From assembly GCA_000310025.1 (NCBI GenBank), contig FN649738.1, positions 681,788-745,787 on the forward strand: 64,000 bases of DNA, given 5' to 3'. This DNA comes from Ectocarpus siliculosus (lineage: Eukaryota > Sar > Phaeophyceae > Ectocarpales > Ectocarpaceae). The position numbers and the translations under genes were made by a program. The notes below the pieces were generated by a model. The model was not told where the DNA came from. It saw only the letters and a list, made by a program, of their open reading frames with translations, and made no database searches. This document shows positions 11,967-24,646 of the stretch, piece after piece; position 1 is the first letter of the stretch, and each line of letters begins with the position of its first letter.

Positions 11967-14900
11967 ATGGCTGAAGATGCGGTTCGCAACAAGATCTTCG
12001 AGTACAAGGCGGTGAGTTCAAAGATGCCCTGTCCTTCCTTCTGCGGTGGTATGGCGCCGTTGCCCGTCGAGGAGCACGATGATGGAGGACTTTTAACTCG
12101 TGGAACTGGATACCGAGCACATCGAGGAGCAACGACCCTAGCAGAAACCTCTGTTGGCTTGGCGTGCTCAGTTGTTGTGTGCAATAATGGTACTGTTTTG
12201 TAAGAAAACTTATAGGGCAATATTTTGCAGGGAGCGATGCCGCTGGCTGCTGCGAGGATGCTCGCCGACAGCAGTGTCATCATCGTGTGTCCCGACCTTC
12301 CCCTTCAAAAATCAATTAGCATACCCCGGTTTCCACACCTTTGCTGTGCTGCATTCTCCACGCTCACGCGCCGTCTGAAGCACTGCTGCATAGCTGTTGG
12401 CAACTTTTGACGCCATCGTCGCCCCAGGGGCAGGCAGCCCAACGTCTGCTCCTTATCCCCAACATGTGGAGGGTTGTGATCCCGCAGCAGTGCTGCTGGC
12501 ACCAACACCCAGCAGTTGATCCTCAAACGCTGGTGCAGTGCACGCGCACCCACGCCCACGGAAGCTTCGGTGGACCCTTTGTTCGTGGAACTCAAATATC
12601 TGTGTTGGAGATTTTGAGATTTTGGCGTTCAGGATGTGTCTATGCTGTAGCATACCGTCGTCTGCTACGGAAGGTACCACCCCCCGTACCAATATTCAAA
12701 ACTCGATTTTGCTATTTCATCGTCGACGAGGAGGAGGCCACGATCAAGCTTTATTCGTTTTCGGAAGCGTCTTGACGACACGACTACGATGCATTCATTG
12801 TCGGTAAACCTCGCCGTTTTTGCTCCAGAGCAATTAGCTGTGACAACCGGGCCAAATGTATCTACTGCTGTACAACGGTGCGTACTGTACAACTGTACAA
12901 CGACTAAATACGTTGAAAATGCTGAGCACGAACCACCAAGTACGCGACCTAGGCTCCCCTCTCTCGGTACCCTGACCACCCGCCCCCTATTCTCTGTTAA
13001 AGGAGAGGGTTTGCTATTTACCTCTCTTGCGGCGTAACAGCTGAGTAGAGCCCGTCGTGACGTACAGCCTGTGTAGCAGAGATGTATCTATTTAGCCCGC
13101 CACACGCGTTCATCCAAACCCAAAATACACAACCCCCTCCGCGGCCAACCTCCCCCACCCCGGCGTTTTCGCCGACCCCCCGTTGTTCCCTCTCGGCTCG
13201 TTACGTAGAATTTCTCCTTCATGACAGGCGACAGATTTTTCTGTATATTTGTATACCCTTCCAAAAGGATCCCCAACCGAGAGCCCCCTTGCCCAATTGT
13301 CTCGGGTTCGTGGTCATTGGAAGAAACATGTACTCGTGCCCTTACCCCCCAGTCCCCGTCTCCGACCCCGCCCCGTTTAACGCCTGTCTCTTTCGTAGAA
13401 CTCCAACCTTGTGCTCACGGCGGGCCGAGATTAGAACCAACGGTGGATGCCTCGAAAAAGGGTTCTTGCGCAATGGACGAATCATATGATCGTGCCCTTA
13501 CCCCGCCGTCTCCGCCCCCGCCCCGTTTCAATGCCTGTTCTCTTTTTGTAGAACTCCAACCTTGTGCTCACGGCGGACCGAGATTCTCGTCGTCGGGGAG
13601 AGGAGGGGACCGGGGAGGTAGAGTCTCTCCATGGCCGCATGAAGGGGCAGAAGATGGGGGACAGGCTCGACAAGGGGAACAAGCCCGAGGTGGGTCGTCG
13701 TCGGTGGTAACGGCAGCAGTCGGCGCCGGCACTTCAGAGCCTGTGGTTTGACCGACGCCTCTCTAAGTTGCTGCGAATGGCCGCCATGTAGTGTTTTTTG
13801 TAGGGTTTCTCACCCAGGCTCACAGAGATATCATGGTGCGAAATGTGTTAAGGTTTTGAGTTATTTGCGGCTCAATTTCGTATGTAACTGCCAAGTTCGT
13901 AAGTGCGGGCATTAGATGTACAATATGCTAGCAACAATTCAGTGCAAGGCTTAAACAATCTCAAAATAATGCCAGTTTCCAACCCGCCCACTGAAAATAC
14001 TTCGGCACATCCCTTTCTGCTGTGGTTATATCTCGAACTTTCTGTGAGATTATTTGTTCTCTCTAAGAACGAGATGTAAATGGCCGCAGTCGCTTCCGTG
14101 GATGGATGCCCCCAAAACAGGAGCCGTCGGGGCTTGCAGTAGTAGCAAATAGAGCCTGCATTTTTTTGCGAGGGTACCACACGGGACAGCGTTAGAGGAG
14201 AGGCGTGCGACAGGAGATTGATTTTACACCTACGAACAAGAAGGAGGCGGGTCATTTATTTAGTTTTGTTAGGCGATACTCCGTTGTGGTGAGGAAGGTC
14301 TTGTTCATGGCGCCGGGGGCGTGTTTCGTGTCTTTGGCTTACGAGTATGACACGCAGCTGAATTTTGGTGAGTGATATTTATTAAATAGTTTCCAGGCGG
14401 GAAAAAGAAGACGTGCCGAGTTCTTGCAGGGGACGGAGATCAAGTGGGGCACGGAGACAAGAAGGGCCAACTCTCTGTTTTTTTCTACAAATGTACCACC
14501 TGATTTTGTTTTGTCTTCGTTTTCGTCTGGCAACGAACACAAGGCGTTTTTAGTACCCGCCAACCCGCCCCTTAACGCTGTCGTCGTCCATGTCCGACCT
14601 CCAACAATTCAACAACAAAATTAACTATTTAAATAGTTGGAGGAGAGAAAGAAGAAGTCCCAGGCGAAGAGGGAGCGGAAGGCGACTGGCGAGGAGCAGG
14701 AGAGGAATAAGCGGAGTCGCATGCAGAAGGTGTTCGTTGCTGGGAAAGGCTCGACCGTCCTCACCGAGACGGAGGAGCTCGACAGCATCAACTACCGCCC
14801 AAAAACAAAGCAAAGCAGGTGACTTGTTTTTTTTATGTGTGATGTTGTCTTGTTGGTATATTGACTTGCTATTGCTTGGTGTTGCTTGCGATCCGTTGTC

Positions 14901-17900
14901 ATTTGCCTCCCTCAGTTCGTGCTGTTTTCTTGCTATCCGCCTGCTATTGCCTATTTGCACGCGTTGCTGTTCACCTTTTCAAAGTGTTTGCTTGCTGTTT
15001 GCTTGCGATCGACTCGCAATGCACTTGCTTTTTGGTTACAGTAGCAACGCGGCGACCTGCTGGCACCCTATGCCTAATTCCCGATGGGATAGCAATGCCC
15101 CCCCGCATTGCAATCACTCGCGCGTGTGTTTTTTTTTCTGTTTTCCGAGGAGCCTTCCGGCAAGGGTTCGAGGTCAGGCCTTCTCCATCGATGTTATTGA
15201 TGTTGATGTTGTCTGCATTTCATGTTTGATCGCATTCGGATCTTGGACGTCGACACTTGTTTTACCGCAAGTTGGGTTTTTGTGTGACCAGCTGCTGTGT
15301 TTGAGAATGACGTGGTCTTTTCCGTGGATGATGCGCGGCCGTTTCGTTCCGTTTCGTTCCGATGCGTTCTGTTTGGCTCCGTTTCGTTGGAAAGGATCGC
15401 CTACGAGGAGGTGTTGTCAACCATGGTCGCTTCGCTGGGAGACCAGCCGCAGGATGTCCTGAGGGGAGCCGCGGATGAGGTCCTGGCGTGGCTCAAGGTG
15501 AGCATGAGAACGGACTCCCAACGCGTAGCGCACACCCTGTCAGAAAAGGTGGCCTATACAAGTGGAAGCTAAATAGCTGGACGGCCCCTCGTTGACTACG
15601 TTGTACAGTTAGATACGACCGATTTGGTCTTGTGATAAGTGCTCCATTGAATGCCACGTACAATACACCTCACTTGATACTTTCCCCCCTCTCCACACAA
15701 GCGAACCCGTTTGTTGTTTCCACCCCGTAAGCACGCCATGCTTGCGGCCCTTTTTTTTGTTTTTAGGATGAGTCCCTGACGGACCACAAGCGTCAGGAGG
15801 GCGTGGAGGAGATTCTCGGCAAGATGCGGCCTGAGCGATTCCACAAGGTATGACACACGACACGGGAAGACCGATCAGTCGAAGGTCGTTGTGCGATTCC
15901 CTCTGCCCTTGGCGTGCACGCGCCTCACCCGTCTCTCGGTGCTTGATCCCAGGCCTGTCCGTGGTCGTGAATCTGCGGTGCCCCGCGCGCGCGAGAGTAA
16001 AATTGAAACAATAACCGTCCTCTGTTTTCTTTCTTGTCTCTCCGCCTTTGAAAAGGGAGCAAACCCACGTGCTCGTCTATCTCTTGGAAATTGAAACCAA
16101 ACATATATGTACCAACCCACGCGCTCGTCTATTGAGCAAAACCTGCAGATCCAGTTCTATCACTCGCCGCGAGCCTGCCCCTTACCCAAAGGCGGCACAC
16201 GGAACCTGGAATACAAGCGTGACCTGTATTTCATTATGTCTACATCACGGCGTGCGTGTTATACGGCACGCGGCATGGTATGTATGGCGCGGTACACATG
16301 ACACGACAGCTGCACTTGTATTACATTTGCGTGTTTTTGTTGATTCCTTGATAAGAGTGACCGACAACACCACTTTTTCTTGCGTTTTCCCCCTTACTCT
16401 TGTCTATCCCCGTCTGTTTTTGTTCCCAGCTGGTGAGCCTCGGGAAAAGCATCACGGACTTCTCGGCTGAGGGGGAAGATGATAAGGATAAGGACAAGGA
16501 GGAGATGGACCAGGACGACGACCATGAGAAGCTCGATGAAGAGATGGGTGAGGTCACGCGGCGCATCGTTTTGGTGTTGGCCTTTAAATAGCACTTGCTG
16601 TCGTGAGACGACACGCTAGTATAGACGAAGAGATGGGTGTGGTCACACGGCGCATTATTTTTTTCGTAAAGAGCACTGCCATCATGAGCTAGACGGAGAG
16701 ATGGGTGAGGTCACCAGGCGCTAGGTTTGGTAGTGGTCGTAAAAGAGCACTGCTGTCAAAAGATGCTATGTAGACGAGGAAAAGGGTGAGGTCACTTCTA
16801 GTAAGCAATTGTCATGAAACTTAAGATGCTTCTATTTTGAACCGGTTTTGTTGTCCACCCACAGGCGTGACGGTCTTATTCCACGACGATAAATGGTAAG
16901 AACCGTACCCGACCCTTTCTTGAAGCGTAACCGCCTCCCTCTTTTGAAACGTTTCTTGCTGTCCGCTTGCAGGTGTCGCTGTCGTATTCGACGACGACGA
17001 CGACGACGACCCGACCCGTTTCCTTTCTTGAAACGTAACCGTCTATTTTTGCGAAACGTAACCGCCCGCCTCTTTTGAAACCGTTTTCCTGCTGTCCGCT
17101 GGCAGGTGTCGCTGTCGTGTTCGACGACGACGACGACAAGGACGAAGACTCGGAGCTTGACGAGGTGCAGTCGGGAGAGGAGGACGAGGACGAGGGGGAG
17201 GAGATGGGCGTCGATGCCAGGAAAGGGCGGTCCCTCAGGGGGGAGGAGGGGGAGGAGGAGGGGGAGGAGGAGGACGTCGACGAGCTTTCGGTGCAGGACG
17301 TCGACGCGCATTGGCTGCAAAGGTGGGCTGGGGCCTTGGTGGGTAAGGTTGGAGGCCGAGGGCGGGATTGGTTGGTTCGGAGGTGTGTTGGGGATATGGT
17401 TTGGTCCGGGATGAGTCGGCGCTACGATTGTGTTGGTCTGTGGGATCAGTTGGTGCTGCGATTGGTTTGGTCTGTGGGATGGGTTTAATTTGGTTGCTTG
17501 GCTTGATGAGGTCGGGTCTGGATGGGTGGGTTGTGAAAGGTTGTGTTGCGATGCCCCCAGCAGCCAACCCCTTTGTTGAGACTCTTTGTTTATTTGCTTT
17601 GGATAAATCAGTTTGTCATTTCCCCCGTGTTGTGCGCGTTTTCATTGTTGCTCTCTTGTTTCTCCTACTCCTTTTCGCTATGGCACCATGCCCTTTTTTC
17701 TTGCCTCTGCCGAAAGCTCGAACAGGTTTTCCTCCTCTTCGTTTCTTTCGCGTATGACACCATGTTGTTGTTTTTTCTCTTACTGTACCTCTGCAGAGGA
17801 CTCAACAAGTTCTACGGAGATGCCGACATCTCTGCCAAGCTCGCCGAAGACGTTCTCAACGTGCTCATGGTAAGACTGCCGATAGCGAGAGTGACCGACA

Positions 17901-20900
17901 GACTAGCTCCGACTGACGTGGCTTGGTCTTAGGAACCTGGGTTCCGCGTGCTGTCTCCTGCAACCTAGGGACCCTTTGTGTTGTTATCCTGAAACCTGGG
18001 GTCCCCCATGTTGTTCTTCTAAAACCTGGAGTCTCCCATCTTGTTTTTCTGAAACCTGGGGTCCCCCATGTTGTCCTGCTTAAAACCTGGGGTCCCCAAT
18101 GTTGTTCTCGCGAAAGCTTTGGGGTCCCGCGTGTTGTTTTCCTGAAACGTGGGGTCCCCCGTGTTGTTCTCCTTCTCCCGTCTTTCTGTTGGATTTTTGT
18201 GTTGTGGTGACCTTCTCGGCTTGCTCAGAGGGCACGAGAGGCGTCAAAGCTACCCGTGTGCCTAGAGGTGTTTGTGTTTTGCTGCTGCTGCCGTGGTGGT
18301 GGTGGTGGTGGTGGCGGAGGTGGACGTGGTGGTGGACGTGGTGGTGGAGGTGATGGTGGAATTGTCGCTTCTCTCGATTTGGCTGCTTCGTTGCCTCTCC
18401 ATTTGTATATGCCGTTGTTTGGTTGATACTGTCGGTTTCGATGAGACCCTCGGTTCACCTGCTGTTTTTTATTTTTGTTTCTTTGCTGTATGCGTCCCTT
18501 TCATCCTGTCTTGGTGCTTTCGCTGCAGTTGCGACTGCTGCTTCTACCGGACCTTCTCATGGACTACTGTTTTTCATCCTGACGTGCGTATCGACGCCAT
18601 CGCTTTTGTTTCTCGCGCTCTCATTCTCTCTCATTCTCTCTCATTCTCTCTCATTCTCTCTCACCCTCTCGCTCTCATTCTCTCTCATTCTTTCTCTATC
18701 TCTCTCTGTCTCTCTCTATCTCTTTCTCACCCTCTCGCTCTCGTTCTCTCTCATCTTCTCTCCTCCTCCAATGTGGATAGCTGACGGATGAGCGGGACGT
18801 GGAGAACAAACTGGTGGTCCTTCTGGAGTACGACAAGTTCCCCTTCATCAAGGTTTGTATGCTACCGGCGGTGCGCCCGACGCATATTTTCGTGTTGCTG
18901 GTTCTCGCACTTGCTGCGCATGAGCTAACTAGCTAGGTGCTTGGACGAACACGCTCGTCTCAACGTACGCGCCAAGGCGCTGTGCAGCTTTGCATGTTAC
19001 TCCTTATTTTCGGTGTATTTTTATTTTGGGGTTTCTCTTTCGATGTGTAGTTTGTGTGTGGTGTCGAATGTCATGCTTCGGCGGTTTTTTTTTGCTCTCG
19101 GTCTAACAGGTTCTTCTCTAGACCTGGCCAAGGCGCTGTACAATATTTCATACATTTAGTTCGTCTCTCTTGGTGTGTTTTTAGTTTTGGTTTCTTTCTC
19201 GATGCCATTTTTTTTGTGTAGTTTCTCATGCTGTCTTTATCGCTTTTTTCTGTATCAAACAGGTTCTTCTAAAGAACCGCGCCAAGGTTCTGTACTGCAC
19301 CCGCCTGAAGGGAGCTCAGAGCGCGGAAGACAAGCAGGCCATCCAGGCAAGTCAAGGCCCGGCAACAACGGTTGTAAAACGAATTCGCGAAATACATTCG
19401 AGTTTTGCACAGTTTTTTTTTTTGTTCTGCGTTCATTTATGTATGATCAGGGCAAGCAGCCCAGGAAAGTTGCGTCTGCTTTTTCAGCGGCGCATCGTAC
19501 GTCACGCTCGAGCGAATGCTGTGCCATCTGTAAGAGGAATCCTCTACGACAGCAGTGACAAAACAACCAATGTCGTTCCTCATGCCATCCACTACATTAC
19601 ACTATTGGGTGGCGTCAACCTTCTTTTTTTGTTTTCGTCGGCGGAACACTTTTGAATGGCCGTCCGTCTGTCCAAACAACAAACACACGACATTTACAAA
19701 TCTACTGTTGCTTCCCCCCCCCCCCCCCNNNNNNNNNNNNNNNNNNNNNNNNNNNNNNNNNNNNNNNNNNNNNNNNNNNNNNNNNNNNNNNNNNNNNNNN
19801 NNNNNNNNNNNNNNNNNNNNNNNNNNNNCCCCCCCCCCCCCCCCCCCCCCAGGAAAAAACAAAAAACTACAGGAAGAGATGATGGCCGACGACGCCGGCG
19901 GGGGTCCGCAGATCCTGGAGGCCCTGCTCAAGACGGACTCCGCCTCGAGCTGGAACCAGGACAAGCTGGCGGACTTCGGCAAGAAGACCCGCAAGGAGGC
20001 CAGGGCGCTGGTGAAGGGGGGCGGCGGCGGAGGCGGTGCGGCGGGGGGAGGGGGAGACGGGGACGAGATGGACGCCGACGAGGCGTTCGCCCCCGCGACG
20101 TCCGCGGACGTGAAGGCCCAGACGATCGTGGACCTCGAGGCGATGGAGTTCACGGAGGGGGGCCACCTCATGACCAACAAGCGCTGCGACCTGCACTCCA
20201 AGTCCTGGAGGTGAGAGGAGTCCCCGGCGGGACGATGAGGCGCGAGGGTGGGGGAATACGGGATGAAAATATGGCGTATTTTCTGGTAGTGTTTTTTGGA
20301 TAGGAGGTACACTTGCTGCTGTTGCCGGTCCTCAATCAAGCTACGTCTATTTTACTCTTTGATGTCGTTTGATGCACGTTTGCTGTTGGCATATATATGC
20401 AAATGTCGCTGTTTTTATTTACTTTTCCCTTTGTTTCGCGCTTCACGTCTTGACCTTTTTTTTTTTTTTCTTGTTCAGGGCGCAGAAGAAGGGGTACGAG
20501 GAGGTGCACGTGCCAGCCGTGAAACACATTCCGGTGGAAGGCGAGAAGCTCATCCCCATCGAAGACCTGCCCAAGTGGGCCCAGCCCGCCTTCAAGGTAC
20601 CAATACCATATTCTCTCTGTGTGAACGTACGTTCACACGATTGTAGATGCTGCCGTATTTCGCCGTGCTCAGTTTTGCGTTACCGGCTATATCGACGTCT
20701 TTTCACATGTCGGGCAACGGTCGCACGTGATTGGATGCGTGAATATCCACACTTGCTTTGTTTTCGTTTGATCCCACACTCCGGAGTACGTGTGTGTGTG
20801 TGACTGTTGCTTGTGATTTCGGCCAAGCAACACAACAGGGGACGGAGAAGTCGAACCACATTCAGAGCAACATGAAACTCCGTACTTGTACATGGTTTGT

Positions 20901-23900
20901 GAAATCGTTCGTTGCCTGCGATTTCCGAAAAAGACAACTAGGGACGGAGAAATTGAACCGCATTCAGAGCAAGATCAACGCCCGTATGATACATGGTTTG
21001 TAAAATCGTTCGTTTGCTTGCGATCGGCCAACAGCACAACAGGGAATGGAGAAAATTTAACCGCATGTAGCGAGATGAAACCTCAATCGTGAAATCGTTC
21101 GTTGCGTTGCGATTGACAACAGGGTATGGAGAAATTGAACCGCATTCAGAGCAAGATGCAGGAGGCGGCCCTGCTATCTCCGGAGAACCTCCTGCTGTGT
21201 GCCCCGACGGGTGCGGGTAAGACGAACGTGGCCCTCATGACGATGCTGCACGAGATCGGTCAGCACCGCAAGGAGGACGGCACGATCGACGTGGACTCGT
21301 TCAAGATCGTCTACGTGGCCCCCATGAAGGCCCTCGTGCAGGAGGTGGGTGTTGTTGTTTCAGCGGTTGTTGTTGTTGTTGCCATTGTTTGGAAGTGATC
21401 GATGTGTGGAATGGAGATTACGCCAAGTGAACGGCGAGGTCGTGGAATCGTACAGCCCTCTTGAAGGAGGCCGCCAGCTTCTTCTGTCCTGATGCGCGCT
21501 TCTGAAATGACGTGGCCAGGGTTCTGTTAATATTTTGAACGTTGTCTCCAGTTGTTGCTTTGGTTCTATCTTTCACTCTGAAAAGTATATGGAGTGCGTC
21601 CAGGGCTGAACAGGTCCACACTGAGAAGGGAGGGACGGTTTCATGGTTGTGTGCAAGGGAGGCGTGTTGACGGTAGTTGTCTGTCGCTCCGTGACCACGA
21701 ACGGTGTTGAACCATGGTTGCGATGTGGTTCGATGCAATTCCGATGAAGACGGACCTGCGAATCGACCCCCAGCCCCGCAGGGGTGCCTTGACGCACGCC
21801 CTTGGATAGGCACACGTTATTTGCCAGTGCACCGGCTAGCCATGGGCTTGAAGAGGGTTGTGGGCCACCTTCGTTTTTCTGCAGCTTTGAACCCATTTGC
21901 GCGAACAGGCTTAACGGCACTTCACAACGAGAACGATGTCCGGTGTCTATGTGCTGCTGTTGATGCCGTTTAACGTGGTTACCTCCTCGTTGCTCTCATA
22001 CTTCTGTATCCCCTGATTGTCGACTCGGCTACGGCAGGTGGTGGGAAACTTCGGCAAGAGGCTGCAGAGCTACGGCGTCACCGTGAAGGAGCTGTCCGGT
22101 GACCAAAGCCTCAGCCGACAGCAGATCCAGGAGACGCAGGTACATGCCCCCCATTTGCCATGGACGACACGATAGTAGATTTTGTAGATTTCGTAGGTGT
22201 GGGAGACGTCTGTTGTTGGTGTCATTAGTCATTGTTTTTGCTTTCTTTGTATGGGACGTCAGTCTGACACAAGCCAGTCTCTTCGTGTGCTGTCTGCACC
22301 AACCCTTTTCTGACCCTTGTGGGCGGTTTGTTACTTGAGTTTCGTCGTGGCGATGGCTACGAAACGGCGGTACAAAAATTGCCATGAAATGGCAATGATG
22401 TGGTATGTTTCTGTCGTGATGCAATGCATGCAAGCATCCCTTTGGTGTGGTCCGTGGCGGTTCGTGTTGTTTTTCTGTCGCGACGAGCAACGCTGGTCTC
22501 TCATTCGTTCTCTGCGCGGTCTCGTACTCCGAGTGAAATCACCTATATTAAGTTTATTTACATGACATCGACAAAAAATTGATTCGCGTCTTCAACCATA
22601 CACTCAGTTCTCCCTCGTCAACATTTTCCTTGCCATTTGACGTGACACATATCGGCAGAACTTGTTTTTCTCCTAGAACGGCATATATATATTTTCTTCC
22701 TGTCAGCCCTTGTCAATATTTTCCTTCGTCCAAATCTTTGACATGCCCTCGACAAGCCAGAAGATTGTCGTCGTGATACGCAGAACATTTTGCGGCGTAA
22801 GTTTAGCTTGCGCTGTGGGTATTCTGTGTCATTCACAGGGTGTTAGTTGACATCAAAGAAATACGAAGGTTTCTCGTTCAAGATAAGACCCCACAGGATG
22901 TGTTGAACTCAGCAGTGAGATTCGCGTGAGCCGTTTGTTATTTTTGTTTTTTCAACTTCATCAGGTCCCCGTTCGAGAAAATTCCCCTTGCGAAGGGGTG
23001 TATTGAATTCAGCAGCGAGGGTTGTTCAGCCGTTACCTCTTTTTTGTATTTGCTTCTCAGGTGATCGATAGTACCCCTTCGAAGGCATGTGTTGAATTAT
23101 TTCAACAGTGAGATTCATTTAGCGGTTTCATTTTTTTTGTTGTTTCACTTCATCAGGTGATCGTTACCACCCCCGAGAAGTGGGACATCATCACCAGAAA
23201 GGCGGGGGACAGGACGTATACCCAGCTCGTCCGGCTGGTGATCATCGACGAGATCCATCTTCTCCACGACAACCGCGGCCCTGTGCTAGAGAGTCTCGTG
23301 GCGAGAACCATCAGGCAGATCGAGGCAACTCAGGTCAGTCTTTTTTTTTTTTTTTTTTGGGGGGGGGGGCGTCCTGTTTCTTGTCACGAAATAGAGGATG
23401 GAGCGCAGTTGTTAGCGTTGTCTATAATATATTCTAGAACGTCCTTGTGTCATTCGTTGAGTGACGTACACACGTTGTCGCGTGCATCTGTCTAGTGGGA
23501 GCCCGTAGTGAAGAAAAAATGCTGTAGAACGTCGGCTCAAACGCTCACGAAAAAATGAAAATACGGCCAAGACACAGCTAGCTCAGCGTTTTATCCTTTG
23601 TTTGTACTCTATTGTAGTATTCACTAGTACTCGACGACGGCGACGAGTAACAATGTCGAGCCTCGACTCGTTTTTGACGCTTTCTTACACATCTACGGGC
23701 GTGCACAGCCGTATGCCATGACTAACCCCCCAACACCTATTGCGTGTCATGTGTTCCTGCCATCCATGGCGGTAATAAGTAGTTGCTTTCATGGTCCGTT
23801 CCAGATTTGTTCAGGGATGAGAGCCCCACCAATCTCTGCATACTTTGTGGGCCTGTATGTGCAGACTACAATATGCACCTTTTGCGGCCACGCACGTCCA

Positions 23901-24595
23901 GACTACGAGACATCCGCTGCGTTGATAGCAATTCCCTTGTCATGTCTCGCGTCCCCCGAAACAGGAAATGGTCCGGATCGTCGGGCTTTCGGCCACCCTG
24001 CCCAACTACGAGGATGTGGCTACGTTCCTGAACGTTAACCCGGAGAAGGGTCTGTTCTACTTCGATAACTCTTACCGGCCGGTGCCCCTGCAGCAGCAGT
24101 ACATCGGGGTCACGGAGAAGAAGGCCATCAAGAGGTTCCAGCTCATGAACGAGATCTGCTACGAGAAGGTGGGTGTGTTTGTTGTTAGTTGTTTGTTGTT
24201 GTTCGTTGTTGTGGCCTTGATATTCCATTTCAATTCATTCCGATCTCTGTTCTGGAACTGGTCGCCACTGACGCAGACATCTTCAGTGGTCGCACGTCAA
24301 CTACCCCGAAGGATGCATATCATGAAAACTCAAAGAGACGAGTCGTTTGTGTACAATGTCTTACCTTGATGTATCGGCACCGTTTTGTCGGGTGATTGCC
24401 CAGGGTGCATACTATACCATGAGAAAGTCAAGACGAAAATGTGCACCAGTACAACACAATATCTTGCCGTGATGTGCGGGCCCTATGTGTTTGTCAGGTG
24501 ATGGCCCAGGCAGGGCGAAACCAGGTCCTAATCTTCGTGCACTCTAGGGCCGAAACCGCGAAGACCGCCAAAGCGCTCAGGTGAGAGGAAGGGAA

Positions 24596-24646
<51 letters not shown>

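Larger units (their letters stand above)
11967..20596 (+). other. BRR2: Brr2 N-terminal region (exons 1-12)
   Basis: Encodes the N-terminal extension, which in known Brr2 folds back on the helicase and restrains it. Anchors shared with the family are [19 protein letters not shown] (exon 2), NYRPKTKQS (exon 3), [10 protein letters not shown] with [11 protein letters not shown] (exon 4), SLGKSITDF (exon 6), DVDAHWLQR (exon 7) and [12 protein letters not shown] (exon 12). Lineage-specific additions are a long Asp/Glu run in exon 7 (17124-17285) and a Gly run in exon 11 (20018-20063). Confidence 0.9.

Noticed and set aside
11606-12283. 225-residue minus-strand frame over the BRR2 start
   Set aside because: No domain; antisense to BRR2 exon 1, whose product joins exon 2 exactly as in known Brr2.
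17933-18175. Minisatellite as an exon-edge echo array
   Set aside because: The unit does not match either flanking exon edge, so it is listed as an ordinary minisatellite and not counted in the echo pattern.
19602-20339. 245-residue minus-strand frame across the gap
   Set aside because: Translates through N bases and is antisense to BRR2 exon 11.
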